Source of the DNA: Hyperoodon ampullatus
Lineage: Eukaryota; Chordata; Mammalia; Artiodactyla; Ziphiidae
Assembly (NCBI GenBank): GCA_949752795.1
Contig: OX457061.1
Coordinates: 121,478,152 to 121,542,151 of the forward strand
Reading direction: 5' to 3'
Length of the DNA stretch: 64,000 nt
Shown: piece by piece, positions 36,461 to 48,109 of the stretch
How positions within the stretch are numbered: position 1 is the stretch's first letter
How the letters are laid out: each line of letters opens with the position of its first letter
The notes under the pieces: generated by a model
What the model was told of the DNA's origin: nothing
What the model saw: the letters and a program-made list of their open reading frames with translations, nothing else
The model's database searches: none
Made by a program: the position numbers and the translations under genes

Positions 36461-36522
36461 CAATACGATTTTTAGTGCTTGCTTTGGCGGCACAAATACT
36501 GAAATTGCCATATGATTTTTAG
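36461..36522 (+). pseudogene. Tailless retrocopy of the first 33 nt of U6 snRNA, with TSDs
   Basis: 36475-36507 matches the 5' end of U6 snRNA ('gtgcttgctttggcggcaca' then 'aatactgaaattg'), with a few substitutions. It stops sharply at nucleotide 33 with no poly(A). It is bracketed by 15-base repeats at 36461-36475 and 36508-36522 that agree at 13 positions. This is the pattern of a 3'-truncated, tail-free retropseudogene. It lacks the rest of U6 and any promoter, so it is non-functional. Confidence 0.85.
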
Positions 36523-36744
36523 AGAATTGAAAGAAACAGTTAGCCTAGAGACAGAGGACTGTACTAGGAATACTATGTATATGCTATATTTGCCAAAGAT
36601 TTTATGTGAAAGATGGCTTATAAGGGAATCCAGCCAGCTCTAACGCGGTTGACAAGAATTCTGCCCCAAAAAGACACTCTATACCAGAAGGCCAGAAACA
36701 ATTACAATAAGAATGATCATTTTTTAGTTCCCACTATTGCAAAG

Positions 36745-36900
36745 TATTGTACTTAGTTTTCAAAAATATATCTTCTCATTTAATCTTCCTGATATCCTGT
36801 GAGATAGGTATTGACTCCAGTTTTACAGACATAATAATGAAGGCTTTTAGAGAAGTTAAGTAAGATGACTGAGATAACATAACAAGAACACATATAATAA
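36745..36900 (-). mobile_element. MIR SINE remnant, antisense
   Basis: 'atttaatcttcctgatatcc' and 'ttttacagacataataatga' followed by 'gagaagttaagtaagatgac' reflect MIR core and 3' wording on the reverse strand. Diverged. Confidence 0.6.
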
Positions 36901-37214
36901 CATACTGATAATCAATACGTGTAAAAAGCAAGGTGTAGTTCTGAAAAATAGAGAACTTATAAATTGTTCATGTAGATCGGCCTTTCATTCATTCAAGTTC
37001 ACGGTGAGAGTCATAGCTCTGCTTGGCCGTAAGTAGGCATCTAACTGGCAACAGACCTCCTTAAAAATGAGAAGCAAAAAGCTAATGTTCCACTTTCTCT
37101 TGTCAACTTTTTTCAAAAAAAGTGAAGAAGACTATAATATTGAGTATTGTCACCTCAATAAATATTAGAAGGTTATCCTTCTCAAGTACAGATTCCTGAT
37201 ATTTACAGTTAAAG

Positions 37215-37400
37215 TTTAGCCATTCTTTTTAGCAAAATATTTATTGAATTCCTCCCATGTGGCCCCCATCAGCCTATACCCTGGAGACGCAACGGTGAAC
37301 AAATAATCTGGTGTCCCATCCATTGTGGAGCTTATATTCTAGTTCAGGAAATATGCCTAAATGAAATAATTCCAAATCAGGATCAGAGATAGACAGGTTA
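37215..37400 (-). mobile_element. L2-like remnant, antisense
   Basis: 'aatatttattgaattcctcc' followed by 'ggagacgcaacggtgaacaa' and 'tggagcttatattctagttc' is common L2 3' wording. Confidence 0.6.
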
Positions 37401-38356
37401 CAAAGGGCTTAGGGAGAGAATTAAAGGATGCGGGCGGGTGTCAGGAAGAATACCTCTGAGCGACTTTGGGGGACTTCAGATGTTTTGGTCTATCCAGCCT
37501 GATCTGTGAGCTATTCATTCTCGGCTCTGAGAAATTTTGGACAGACCGTTGGCCAAGGTGCCTAGTCCACCTACCGTGGAGATAAGCTTGTGTCTTTTCC
37601 TCTATAACAGGGATTGGTTTGGGGATGAGCACATGACCCAAAGGAGGGCAGTCAGAATCTGATACTTTAACAGAGAAAAACATTCCCATCTCGTGGAGTT
37701 GCTAAACTTTTAAAAAGCTGGCCTCAGTCACATTTACAACCTACAGGGAATTTGTCTAAGAAGTGAAAGAGAAAAAGAGGAAGCCCTCAATTCCAATCCC
37801 GACTGTGACTAAAGCCACAATCACCTCCGCATGTTTCAGTTTGAGGCCAATGCATTGCCCCTAAATTGCTTAAGTTACTTAGCTTGTCATTGGTTCCTGT
37901 ACCATTACTCATGATATAATCATGAATTATTCACAGATGAGATTTCAGCTTTGGCATGAGTGACCTAAAGGAAAGAGTTGGGAAGAATATGGACAAAACA
38001 GCATCTCTGGCAGAGGAAAGGGTAGGTGAAAGTTTCCTGAGGTAGGAAATAATTTTAATTTTTCTGAGAACAAATAGCTGTATCACTCATTAAGAGAAGA
38101 ACACACAACAATGTCTATTGTGATTGACAAAAATCAACATCATATTGGAATCCCTTGCCAAAAAAAGAAAGAAGTATCAGAAATAAGAGACAGCAGGGAA
38201 GAAAGGAAGAGACAGAACTGTCATCTGTAAACATCTGCCTTCACAGGAAAAAATTTAAAAAAATATATAGACAACCTGTTAGAACAAATAAGAGGGTTCT
38301 GCATGAAATCTGGGGTAAAGATCAATATGGAGAAGTGAGTGGTGTCTTTACACACC

Positions 38357-38506
38357 AGCACTAATGGGACTTCCCTGGCGGTCCAGTGGTTAAAACTCTG
38401 AGCTTCCAATGCAGGGGGCGGGGGTTTGATCCCTGGTCAGGGAACTAAGATCCCACATGCCGTGCAGTGTGGCCAAAAGAAAAAAAAAGAAAAGAAAAAG
38501 CACTAA
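38357..38506 (+). mobile_element. tRNA-derived SINE ('gggacttccc' head), sense, with TSD
   Basis: Same family as the copy at 4284: head 'gggacttccctggcggtcca' at 38367, end 'gtgcagtgtggccaaaagaa' and an A/G tail. 'agcactaa' at 38357-38364 and 38499-38506 is the target-site duplication. Confidence 0.9.
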
Positions 38507-39369
38507 CATAAGAACAAACATGGGGATAGCAGCAACAAACATGGTGCTTCTAGGAACAAAATTAATAAAAGGAAAGTAAAACTGCTATACAGAAAAATTA
38601 TAAAATTTCATAGATGGATATAACTAAAATTTATATAACTGGAGAAAGACATTAATACTGAGTGGGAAGATTCAATGTTACGTGTATCTCAGTTTCTCCT
38701 CAAATTTATCTGCAAATCTAATGTAATTTCAACCAAAATATCCAGGGAATTTTTCATGAAGCTATTGTAAGGGGTGCAAAGCTTTACCTGGACTCTCCTA
38801 GGGTCTGTGTTTGGGCCTGAGACGACAGATTCACAGAAGAAAAGCATACAGATATTTCCATGTACCTCACAGCCCCATAGGAAAATAAAGACCCAAAGAA
38901 GCAGCAGCAGGACCCAAATGTTTATCTAGTAGACTGAACAAAGAGTGGCAGCCGAAGAAAAGTAACTAAAACATAGAGGGAGGCTAACGGAAGATAAGAG
39001 CTATTTTTCAAAGTCTGTTTGTACAGATTTTTCTCAGGCTCAACTCGGCATCTCTGGTGATAAGAATGTTTCTTTTCTCCTAGTACAGAGAAGGCGAATC
39101 TCTCATGGAGTTTTATCTCCCGCTTTCAGGCAGAAAGCAGGCAAGCAGAGTGTCCCTTTGGTATCTGCTGTTTTTCAAGTGCCTTTAACTCAAAATAATC
39201 CTGATGCCAAGTGGTATATTTTGGGGTGGCATTTTCTGCCACCCTTAACTACATAAGAGAATTCTAAAATTCATTTGGAAAAATACAAGTCCAAGGACCC
39301 CCAGGACAATTTTGACACCCAAGTAGGCCAACCAAGTCTCTCTGAGAGCTCTTCTTTAGCGTCTTGTTC

Positions 39370-39495
39370 AAAGGTGGTCCATGACTAAGGCCACCAACTG
39401 TCCCAGGGGCTTGTGAGAAATGCAGAATCTCAGCCCCTGCCCAGACCGACCAAACCAGAATCAAAATCCCCAGATGATCTGTATTCAAATGAAAG
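39370..39495 (-). mobile_element. MER5-like hAT MITE remnant
   Basis: 'ggtggtccatgactaaggcc', 'cttgtgagaaatgcagaatc' and 'ccccagatgatctgtattca' follow the order of a MER5-type element; ends decayed. Confidence 0.5.
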
Positions 39496-40411
39496 TTTTC
39501 AACACAGTCATCTAGTGTTCATCATTATACCTTCTCCCCATGGATTTAATCTTTTGACTTTTGATTGTAAATTTCAGCATAGGCTATTAGGCTCAAAAGC
39601 CCAAGACTTAGATCATTTGGTTTGCTTTCATTCTATAGGTTTCAAGACCTAATCTAAATTTTCTTGACCTACTTTCTTTATATAAAGACCACAAGAAACA
39701 TCATACCAACTAGCAATGTATACCTAGTGTCCTACCATCCTTAAGGAATACCATACATCTAATTATTCTCTCTCATAAGTCCCTCTGCAGATGCAACATA
39801 GAGAAACACATGAGTAATGTCACTGGTTGTAGAGGAAGCTAAAATATTCAGGGAAGTCTTGGGTGCCTTCAGTACTTCTGCTGTGACATTGCACTTCCTT
39901 CCCTTCTCAGTTGGATTTAATGCTTCCTTTTCATAGTTGACTTTCTTGCTCTGCTTTATGGCAGCACCAAGCCCTTCCTGGTTCTGAAGTTTTTCCTGCT
40001 AAAAGTTCCACCCTAGAGCTCCCCAGTGAACTTTCACCTCTATTATCAAAAGATGAAGACCCTGGGACCTTGCCCCTTCCCTCGCAGCACGGCCGCCTCC
40101 CCAGCACAGCTTGGTCATATGTATAGGACGGGATGAATGTGCCTTTTCTCCTTTGCGTTTCCTTCTACCAACCTCATCTCCATTCTACCAAAGGCATGGT
40201 TTTGCCTCAAGGTGGCTCAGGATTGGTGATAAAAAAAGAAAATGTAAAGAAAGTGTTGTCAATATTCAGATGTTGAGATTTAAGATTTTTGAGACCCCAA
40301 TAAACCTATAGACTTAAATAAATAGCTTTGCCAAAAGAAGGATTTTCTAAACACTTTAATCTCCCCAAAATACAGCAAAGCCCAGTTTCTGGGCAAATTG
40401 ACTATTAATAT

Positions 40412-40700
40412 TCCAATAATGGAAGCAACTTAAATGTCCATCAAGGGACGAATGGATAAAGAAGATGTGGTACATATATACAATGGAATATTACTCAGCC
40501 ATTAGAAAGAATGAACTAATGCCATTTGCAGCAACATGGAAGGACCTAGAGATTGTCATACTGAGTGAAGTAAGTCAGACAGAGAAGGACAAATATCATA
40601 TGATATAGCTTACATGTGGAAACCAAAAAATAAATGATACAAATGAACTTATTTACAAACAGACTCACAGACTTAGAGAATGAACTTATGGTATGGCAGC
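40412..40700 (+). mobile_element. L1 ORF2 end / 3'UTR fragment, sense
   Basis: 'caataatggaagcaacttaa' to 'atgtccatcaagggacgaat', then 'gaatattactcagccattag' and 'gtgaagtaagtcagacagag' are L1 ORF2 C-terminal and 3'UTR blocks. Diverged. Confidence 0.85.
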
Positions 40701-41287
40701 AAATAGATGCAAGAAAAATTGATAAGAGCACAACCCAACTCTCCTATGCTGTCCTTCAGATTAAAACCCAGTAAGGTTCAGGTTTATTGAAATTTCATGG
40801 CATGCACTCCAGAGACTCCTTTGCAAATAATACAAAGCAGTTACTTTATTAGTAGGAGTAACTTGTTATAAAATAAAACTTTATTCTATGATATTGTAAA
40901 TTTTGTGAGGTAAAGAAAATGTTTTATCTCCATTGCCTAGACAACAGGGTCTCAGTAAATAATACTGAAAGAATAAAATGTGGGGAAGATTAAATACAAA
41001 GTAGTGCAATGCAGGCAAACACAAAAATATGAAGGTTCATTGTACATGAGGTTATGTGCTAGTAGCTCTAGTTGACAACAAAGAATAATCAGATGTGGTA
41101 ACACTTTGAAGCCACGTACATTCAGAAACAGCTAGAATACATGGCCGTGCAGGGCTCTGCGTCAAAAAGAGAGTCCAGATGCTAACCAAGTGACATCATC
41201 ACCGAGTGTGTGAGGAAGAATGTATTTCAGCACTGACAGCCGGTGCCATGATCTCTGGTGGTCAGAAAGGACTTTAAGGATCTGATA

Positions 41288-41497
41288 GAAACTTGAGCTT
41301 TTTTTTTTTTTGCGGTACGCGGGCCTCTCCCGTTGCGGAGCACAGGCTCCGGACGCGCAGGCTCAGCGGCCATGGTTCACGGGCTCAGCCGCTCCGCGGC
41401 ATGTGGGATCCCCCCGGACCGGGGCACGAACCCGTGTCCCCTCCATCGGCAGGCGGACTCTCAACCACTGCGCCACCAGGGAAGCCCGAAACTTGAG
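41288..41497 (-). mobile_element. CHR-2-type SINE, antisense, internal deletion, with TSD
   Basis: Poly-T then 'gcggtacgcgggcctctccc'; about 18 bases present in the other copies ('actgttgtggcctctc' region) are missing. Head ends at 41487. 'gaaacttgag' at 41288-41297 and 41488-41497 is the target-site duplication. Confidence 0.95.
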
Positions 41498-41524
41498 TTC
41501 TTGAAGAACGGAAAGTTAAGGAAA

Positions 41525-41665
41525 CTAACGTTTAGTGAGCCTCTATAATATATCGGTTACTTTCCTAGGAATTTTATAAGTCTTCTCATTTTAGTCTCAT
41601 AGCAATTCTCTGAAGCAGTATTTTTATGCACATTTTACACGTAGGTGAGGTAACAGCCCTAAGGA
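41525..41665 (-). mobile_element. MIR SINE remnant, antisense
   Basis: 'aagtcttctcattttagtct' and 'gcacattttacacgtaggtg' to 'aggtaacagccctaagg' follow the MIR 3' half on the reverse strand. A run of about 20 A follows at 41670-41689. Confidence 0.6.
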
Positions 41666-41834
41666 AGCAAAAAAAAAAAAAAAAAAAAAGTTTGGAGCCA
41701 GATGTACAATGTTCCCTCTATTCCTTTTCGTGGGTGAGATTCAAGTAGGTGAACAGAAGGGTTGGGCCACAGAAAATACCCTACAGGTAAAAGGGAGAGG
41801 ATTAGCAAGAAGGAAATACAGGATATGACTTTAA

Positions 41835-42297
41835 GAGTGAGTAAGTGAGTAACATTCCATTGTATATCTGTGCCACATATTCTTTATCCATTCATCCGAT
41901 GATGGACACTTAGGTTGCTTCCATGTCTTGGCTATTGTAAACAGAGCTGCAATGAACATTGTGGTGCATGACTCTTTTTGAATTATGGTTTTGGCATGGA
42001 CATATACACACTACCAAACGTAAAATAGATAGCTAGTGAGAAGAAGCCACATAGCACAGGGAGATCAGCTCGGTGGTTTGTGACCACCTAGAGGGGATGG
42101 GATAGGGAGGGTAGGAGGGAGGGAGACGCAAGAGGGAAGAGATATGGGAACATATGTATACATATAGCTGATTCACTTTGTTATAAAGCAGAAATTAACA
42201 CACCATTGTAAAGCAATTATACTCCAATAACGATGTTAAAAAAAAAAAAAGGGGGGGGGGGAAGAAAAAGAAAAAAAAAAAAGGAGTGAGTAAGTGA
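41835..42297 (+). mobile_element. L1 with 5' inversion, perfect 14-bp TSD and mixed A/G tail
   Basis: 41849-41994 is L1 ORF2 sequence in antisense. At 41995 the strand switches and 41995-42240 is the L1 3'UTR in sense. This is a twin-primed insertion with some internal loss. 'gagtgagtaagtga' at 41835-41848 and 42284-42297 is identical. The tail reads A13, G11, then 'aagaaaaag' and A12, so an 11-base G block sits inside the poly(A). Confidence 0.95.
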
Positions 42298-42599
42298 ACC
42301 AGTCAAGTTGGAGACTGAATAAAAGCAGGATCACCGGACAACGTGCATGCCCTTCTCATTATCACAAGAATTAACTTCCCAAAGTGTATCTGTTCTTTCA
42401 TTCACCACATATTTACTGAGTATCTTCTCTGAACCATACACATACTAGCCATTTGGAAGCCTTATTTTTAAAAGTCAAACCAAATATCCTGTTCTTGTGG
42501 ACTTGAAAATAGATAGTAAATAATAAACTTAGTACATAAATAAATTGCATAGTCTTTTAGAAGGTGGTACGGCTTAAGAAAAAAACAATTTTTTTTTAA

Positions 42600-43010
42600 A
42601 GTACAGATTTAATCTTATCATTCTCCTCACTCCAGATACCTTATGATTCTTCTGGAAGCAATGGAATAATGTCTTAACCTCTGAGCATGTTTTCAAGGCT
42701 CTCTATGACTAACCCAAAATAATAAATACTTCTCTTTACCAACCACTACAACAACCCTGGAGACGAATCATACCAGGAAACTTGATATCATACCAGGAAA
42801 CTTGCCAAAACATCATACAGAAATTTGTTCATATTGTTTTTTACTCCTGGGATAGTACTAATCCACCAAGACGTACTGAAATTTCAGTCATCCCTTAAAG
42901 CCCAATTCAAGTATCACTTCTTTTTCTTAGTCAGTCTGAGTTAAATTAATCTTTATCTTCTATTTGTATTTATATCTGTCTCCTCAAACAGATAGTAAGT
43001 TTCTCTGTAA
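42600..43010 (+). mobile_element. L2 element fragment
   Basis: 'ttaatcttatcattctcctc', 'tttcaaggctctctatgact' and 'cccttaaagcccaattcaag' are ordered L2 3' half blocks. Inside it an 18-base 'atcataccaggaaacttg' is tandemly repeated near 42768-42806. Confidence 0.65.
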
Positions 43011-43019
43011 GGGAATTGG

Positions 43020-44660
43020 GAAGATGACCAGGTTGGTGTAGATCAGATTTTGAAGGTCCTTAAAGGCCCCAGTTAGGTGTCTAGGTGTTTCCCACCTGCA
43101 TAGTCACTTGATATGACTAAAATTTATTCCTTTGTGGTTTATAAAACTGTATTTATATGAAGTATGAAAACATAAAGTCAAATATTTATATTCAAATAAA
43201 ATCCAAAAATAAGTATCGGAAAAAAGAAGAAATGAAATATGTATGTGAAGAAGACTTATATAACACACTGGAAACAAATGACATCATTCCTCAAAGGCTC
43301 AGAAAGAAGAAATAAGAAAGGTAGAAAATGTTCATAGAATTCTGATAAACAGAGTTCAACCTATTGACCTCCACACAGTGTCCTCCCTCAAGACCTGATT
43401 TAACCCTGATCTCTCTTATCAGTGCCCTCTTTTCCCACTCCTGCTCATCTCTAATTACTTTTTCTGTTGTATTAAGTGTAAGAAGTCACAGTCTGAAATG
43501 GATAGACTAGGAATTGATGGGCATACATTCCCATGGAAACTGTAGCCCAGAGTCCCAGAGGCCTGCTGCCCCCAACACTGCCAAACTGGGGCTTTCAGAC
43601 CAGGGCTTGTTTCCATGTTTGAAAAACCACAACAATGAGAAAGTTTATCAAAAATATCTGTGCTTCCTAATTTGGATTTCAGTAACACCTAGTTGTCTTC
43701 TTTAAATTGTGTTTATATCCAACTTCATAAGGCAAGAAGAGTAGAATAGGGTCAAGGGCAGGAGGGAAAAGATTTCAAGGGCAGAGATAAACTAGAATAT
43801 TTTAAGTAATCAAATTAGAGGACCTAGCTGATTTACATCACATACAATTCTAATTCTGACTTCTTTTAGTTATAACGTGTGCTGAATAACAGAGCAATGA
43901 GAAATAGGACAACTGGGAGAAGTCTTCAGAAAGAAACTAGATTCCTTAGGCAGGGGGCGGGGTGGGGGAAGTCAAAAGCCCACAAGATGCTAATAGTCAA
44001 TGTATTTGAAATATATTTTAAAAAGTGTCAAGATGGCAGAAGGAATGAAGCAAAGAAGGAAAGAAGTGAGCAAAAGAAGAATGGAGACACAGAGGGAGAG
44101 AGAGTAAGAGGGAGAAAACAAGACTGAAAAAAACAACCTTCTTGGCAGTGAAAATTATTTAAGCTTTTTGGGTCTTTTTAGCATTAACCATACAATTTCA
44201 CTTTAAAGGTTGATTAGAAAATACAATAAGAAGATATAAAGCATGAGAAACTAAAAAAGCATTAGATGAAGAATGCTGAAACTAAGCAGAAGCTTTTTAT
44301 TAACAATAAAGTGGAAAATTTTTTATTGAAAAAGAAGCAAAAACATCGCAGTTGTATTTTTTGTCTCAAACCAAAGCTACACGTCCAAATCCAAGCTGCC
44401 ATGACGCCCCGTGAATCCAATACCATAAAAAACATTGATGGGTAAAAGACCCTCTCATTAGCCCCATCCTTTATGCACAGAAAGAAAACACAACAACTAA
44501 TTTGGATTTTCTGGATTATTTAAAGAGATTATTCCCTAACAACCAAAAATAATTTTTTTTTGTTTCTGAGATTGTGAAATTCTACTGTTGGGTCCAAATG
44601 AAAAATCATAATAATAACGATTTAAGGATTTATTCTTAAATAGTTGGGGATACTAAGAGC
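43020..44660. other. Unassigned intergenic sequence
   Basis: Purine-rich around 43880-44130, otherwise featureless; the Lys/Glu/Arg-rich open frame there reflects base composition. No gene recognised. Confidence 0.5.
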
Positions 44661-44679
44661 ATTCTGTGGACCAAATGTT

Positions 44680-45235
44680 GAAAGACAAAAGGGAGATTTA
44701 AAGATATTACCATAAAGGGTACCAGAATATGCCACTGCAAAATATGCCTCTTTAGCATATAGATTATTTTGAGCTAAAAGCCAATGAGAATCAGCAAATC
44801 CGGGAAAACCTCTAAAAATGGGGCACAAGGTTTCCTTTTGTAAAGGAAATTTCCATTTGTAAAGGTGTATCCCTCTCCTGTACCAGGAAGAAGAGGACTC
44901 TTAACTCATCAGTGGAGAAATCTCTGACTTAAATCTGCCTTAAAAATGCTAAACAACCCTTGTTTACCATACTTTTCCTGGGCACATGCCTATAACTTGT
45001 GTTCCTCACTCAGAATCCCCAACCCTCAGAACCTTTCCCTTTCTGTAGCCTTGGATGGTGTATAAACCCAACTTCTAACCACCCCTTTGTGTTACTCATC
45101 ACTGAGTTCTCTCATGTGTACATGCGTGATGAACGTTAATAAAATTGTGTTCATGTTTTTTCTTGGTAATCTGTTTTTTGCCAGTTTAATGTATAGGGCT
45201 CCAGGCAACGAACCCAAGATGGGTAGAGGAAAAAC
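44680..45235 (+). mobile_element. Solo LTR (ERV1-type)
   Basis: The region has promoter-like 'ggtgtataaacccaacttct' (TATA near 45061), a poly(A) signal AATAAA at about 45139, a T-rich stretch after it and an end near 'caacgaacccaagatgggta'. This order (U3-TATA-R-AATAAA-U5) and the wording are those of a mammalian ERV1 LTR. No internal retroviral sequence adjoins. Confidence 0.6.
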
Positions 45236-45239
45236 AAAG

Positions 45240-46140
45240 CCAAAATGAGAAATTCCACAATTGTGTAGAATTATGTTTAATTCTAAAGTCTAAAAGAGTT
45301 CATACTATGGATTCTAAATTTAATCTGATCCTTAAAATTAAGCCCTGTCTAGTGGTAATTTAGAAGCCTTCAGTGATATGAAATTCAGTTCCTGATTGAA
45401 AAAATGCTTATGTCACACTTAGCCTTATAGAGTTATAGCAAACCCTGATATAATACTTATTTTATTCATAAGGCTAGAAATTCTTTGGATAGGGACCACT
45501 TATATCAAATAGGCAAACTGATTTTATTGTCATAATTTCTCTCAACATATTAGTGCATTTTAACCACAGAGGGTTGCCAGTTGGAGCAGAAGCAAAAATG
45601 AGTAATAACACACTAGAAAGATAAAAAGGCAGAGAGCTATTTCTACTCTAGCACCATGTCTGAGAAGAAAATAAATTAAATTACAAACCATGAAAGAGGT
45701 AAAATTTAACAAGTGGAATATTTAACTTCTACTTATGGAGGATATTTTTGTTTTTATTGTATTTTCTCTCCAATTTCCTTTTGCACAGCTTTTTCCTTTG
45801 TATAATTTTAACACACCTCCTAGGAAAGTTCTTTGCAACATTAAAAATATATATATACAACGTATTCATTCTAAGTTTGCAAAACAACCAAGTTTTCACC
45901 TTTCTCCATGGTCCCCTGGAACTCTAAATTTGGAGTAAACAAAAGTCATCATAGAACACAGTTAAATTATTTTGGTTCTATTTGTTAAGCAACAGCCCAT
46001 AAATTCTCATTTCTTTGGTCTCCAAGTTTCAGTCAGGGATTTCCCTTTACAGTTTTGCAGTGTTGTTGACTCTGGAGCAAATTCGTGACAATAGTTCAGC
46101 AAAAACTTCTTTCTTTTCCAAACTATCAACTGTGTGTGAG
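45240..46140. other. Unassigned intergenic sequence
   Basis: AT-rich; nothing recognised. Confidence 0.5.
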
Positions 46141-46144
46141 TCTG

Positions 46145-46355
46145 GAGGGAGCATGGTATAGTAGAAAGAGCACAGATTTAGGAATAACACAGATTGACGT
46201 TTACATTCCATATTACAAAGGCTTTCTGAGTCTCACTTCCTTCATTTTGAAGTTGGAAAAGTATTGCCTACCCTGCAGTTCTGTTGTAACGATTAAATAT
46301 AAACTACATAAAGTTTCTGACTCAATATGTAAATAATAAATAATATCTGTTATTA
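46145..46355 (+). mobile_element. MIR SINE remnant, sense
   Basis: 'gagcatggtatagtagaaag' followed by 'agcacagatttagg' and, later, 'ctcacttccttcattttgaa' and 'gttgtaacgattaaatataa' give the full MIR order. Confidence 0.75.
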
Positions 46356-46359
46356 CGGT

Positions 46360-48105
46360 AAATCCTAAAACTTAAAAGTTCTATTCTGCTTACCTCCTTA
46401 CCAAAACAAAACACACTCAAATGTGAAGACTTACATACATACTACATAAATATTCTGCTTGGATCATATTATTAAAAATTGCAAAACGATGTATTTATAT
46501 GTTGGCCGAACAAATCTCAGTTTATTACATTTAGCAATAGTTTCTCATTGGGTTTTAGAGATGAAATAGTCAGCCTAACTACCCTGTAAGTACAATAAAT
46601 GACCTGCACAGTCTGAACATTTAAACAATTGGCTTCAAAACTAGGAAGTATTTACAGAACTTAAAACCATGTGCAGAACAACTTGATACATAATGTCAGT
46701 CGGGAGTCCTGCTGATCACCAAATGGGAGAGAAAGCATTTTTACATCCAACAGTTCAGAGTTCTGCAAATCCATAACTAGAAACTTTAACTAGACCAGTA
46801 ATGTCTGGATGACAGAACAGATTTAAAACTGTGGTAATCGTAGACACTTGTATATGCAAAGGACCATGAAATAACTAGAGGGCAAAACGGAGGCGCTCTC
46901 TCTCAGTGGACCCTACCGTTAACCCTACACAGCAATTCAGCAAAATGATTTCCACGACACAACAGCTGTCTGTCAGAGATAAAGCTGGATACTAGTTCAA
47001 GGTGGTAAAAGCGTTTTGTTTAGTGATACTTCCTGTAGTACGAGAGAGGGCAGAGTAAGCTTAGCCCTCTTTGGATTGGTGAGGGGGTGACTGGGGGCTT
47101 TAAAGGCAGAGTGGGGGAGTGGAGGGCATGGTGAGCAGAGGCCCAAGCACAGCCAGGGAAGTGAAACATTACAAAAAACGGGGTAAGAGGTCAAGGTCAA
47201 GGCTGCCGAGGCCAGCTGTGCCTTCCAGCTAGCACTTATTGAAGTTAAGGTTCTGTCCTCCCACAGAGAATAGGAGACAGGGGCCCCATCCTTCCTGCTG
47301 ATTACATTTCACAGGAATGGCTTTCAATTCCCTGTAAAAGACACCCTTGGTTGTAGGGGATACATATACATCCCAAAGGGACAGAGGAAGAATTTACAAT
47401 CATAAGTTTGTTTGTTTTTGTTAATAAGTGCTCTAAGACAGAGATGTGGAGGAGGCTTCCTCAGGTGTGAGCTGGAACAACCCATAAATTGTTTTGGTGG
47501 CCTTGAGCTTTTCCAGACAGGAGCTCGAGGGGGGTGGGTCATCCCAGGGACACAGTCTTCGGCTTCCAGAAGTCATATGAGAGTTTGGTCAAGGAGAGAA
47601 TTTTTGTCACAGTTCTCTTAACTATGACCCCACAGCTCCATCTGTTTGAGGACAGACCATTAGGCTAAGGTCCAGTTTTAGATCCTGTGTCTGTCAGCTT
47701 CCCTCTGCTCTGTGGCACTCATCTTGCAAGCTACCCAACAGATAACTCCAGGCCAGAATCCAGGAAAGGAATATGCAAGGATAAAGAGGCTATAACAACA
47801 GTGAAACAAAAACCATCCAGCCATCCCTGGAAAAACACAAAAACAAAACTGCTCAGTTCCTTGAATAAATTCTTATTTTGTGTAAATTATTTTTCTGCAG
47901 CTACGGGGTACCCAGAGTACACATGTCATAACCCTGCATTCAGGAGCCTAATGTCCAAGAATGTTTCCTAATAACTTGAATAAGAAGTGGTGTATGATAG
48001 GTGCCTTTTAAGTGTAGAGATGTCTTGTGGCATAGAAGTCCTAGGGAAGATTTGAATAATTCAGTAAGGCTTCTTGACAAAGTTGCGTAAGCCTTGAAGG
48101 GACGG
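46360..48105. other. Unassigned intergenic sequence
   Basis: No gene or clear element recognised. Open frames near 46997-47200, 47412-47621 and 47687-47971 have no recognisable domain. Confidence 0.5.
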
Positions 48106-48109
48106 CCAG

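Noticed and set aside
43879..44127. Basic, Lys/Arg/Glu-rich open frame
   Set aside because: Reflects a purine-rich stretch; no domain or start context.
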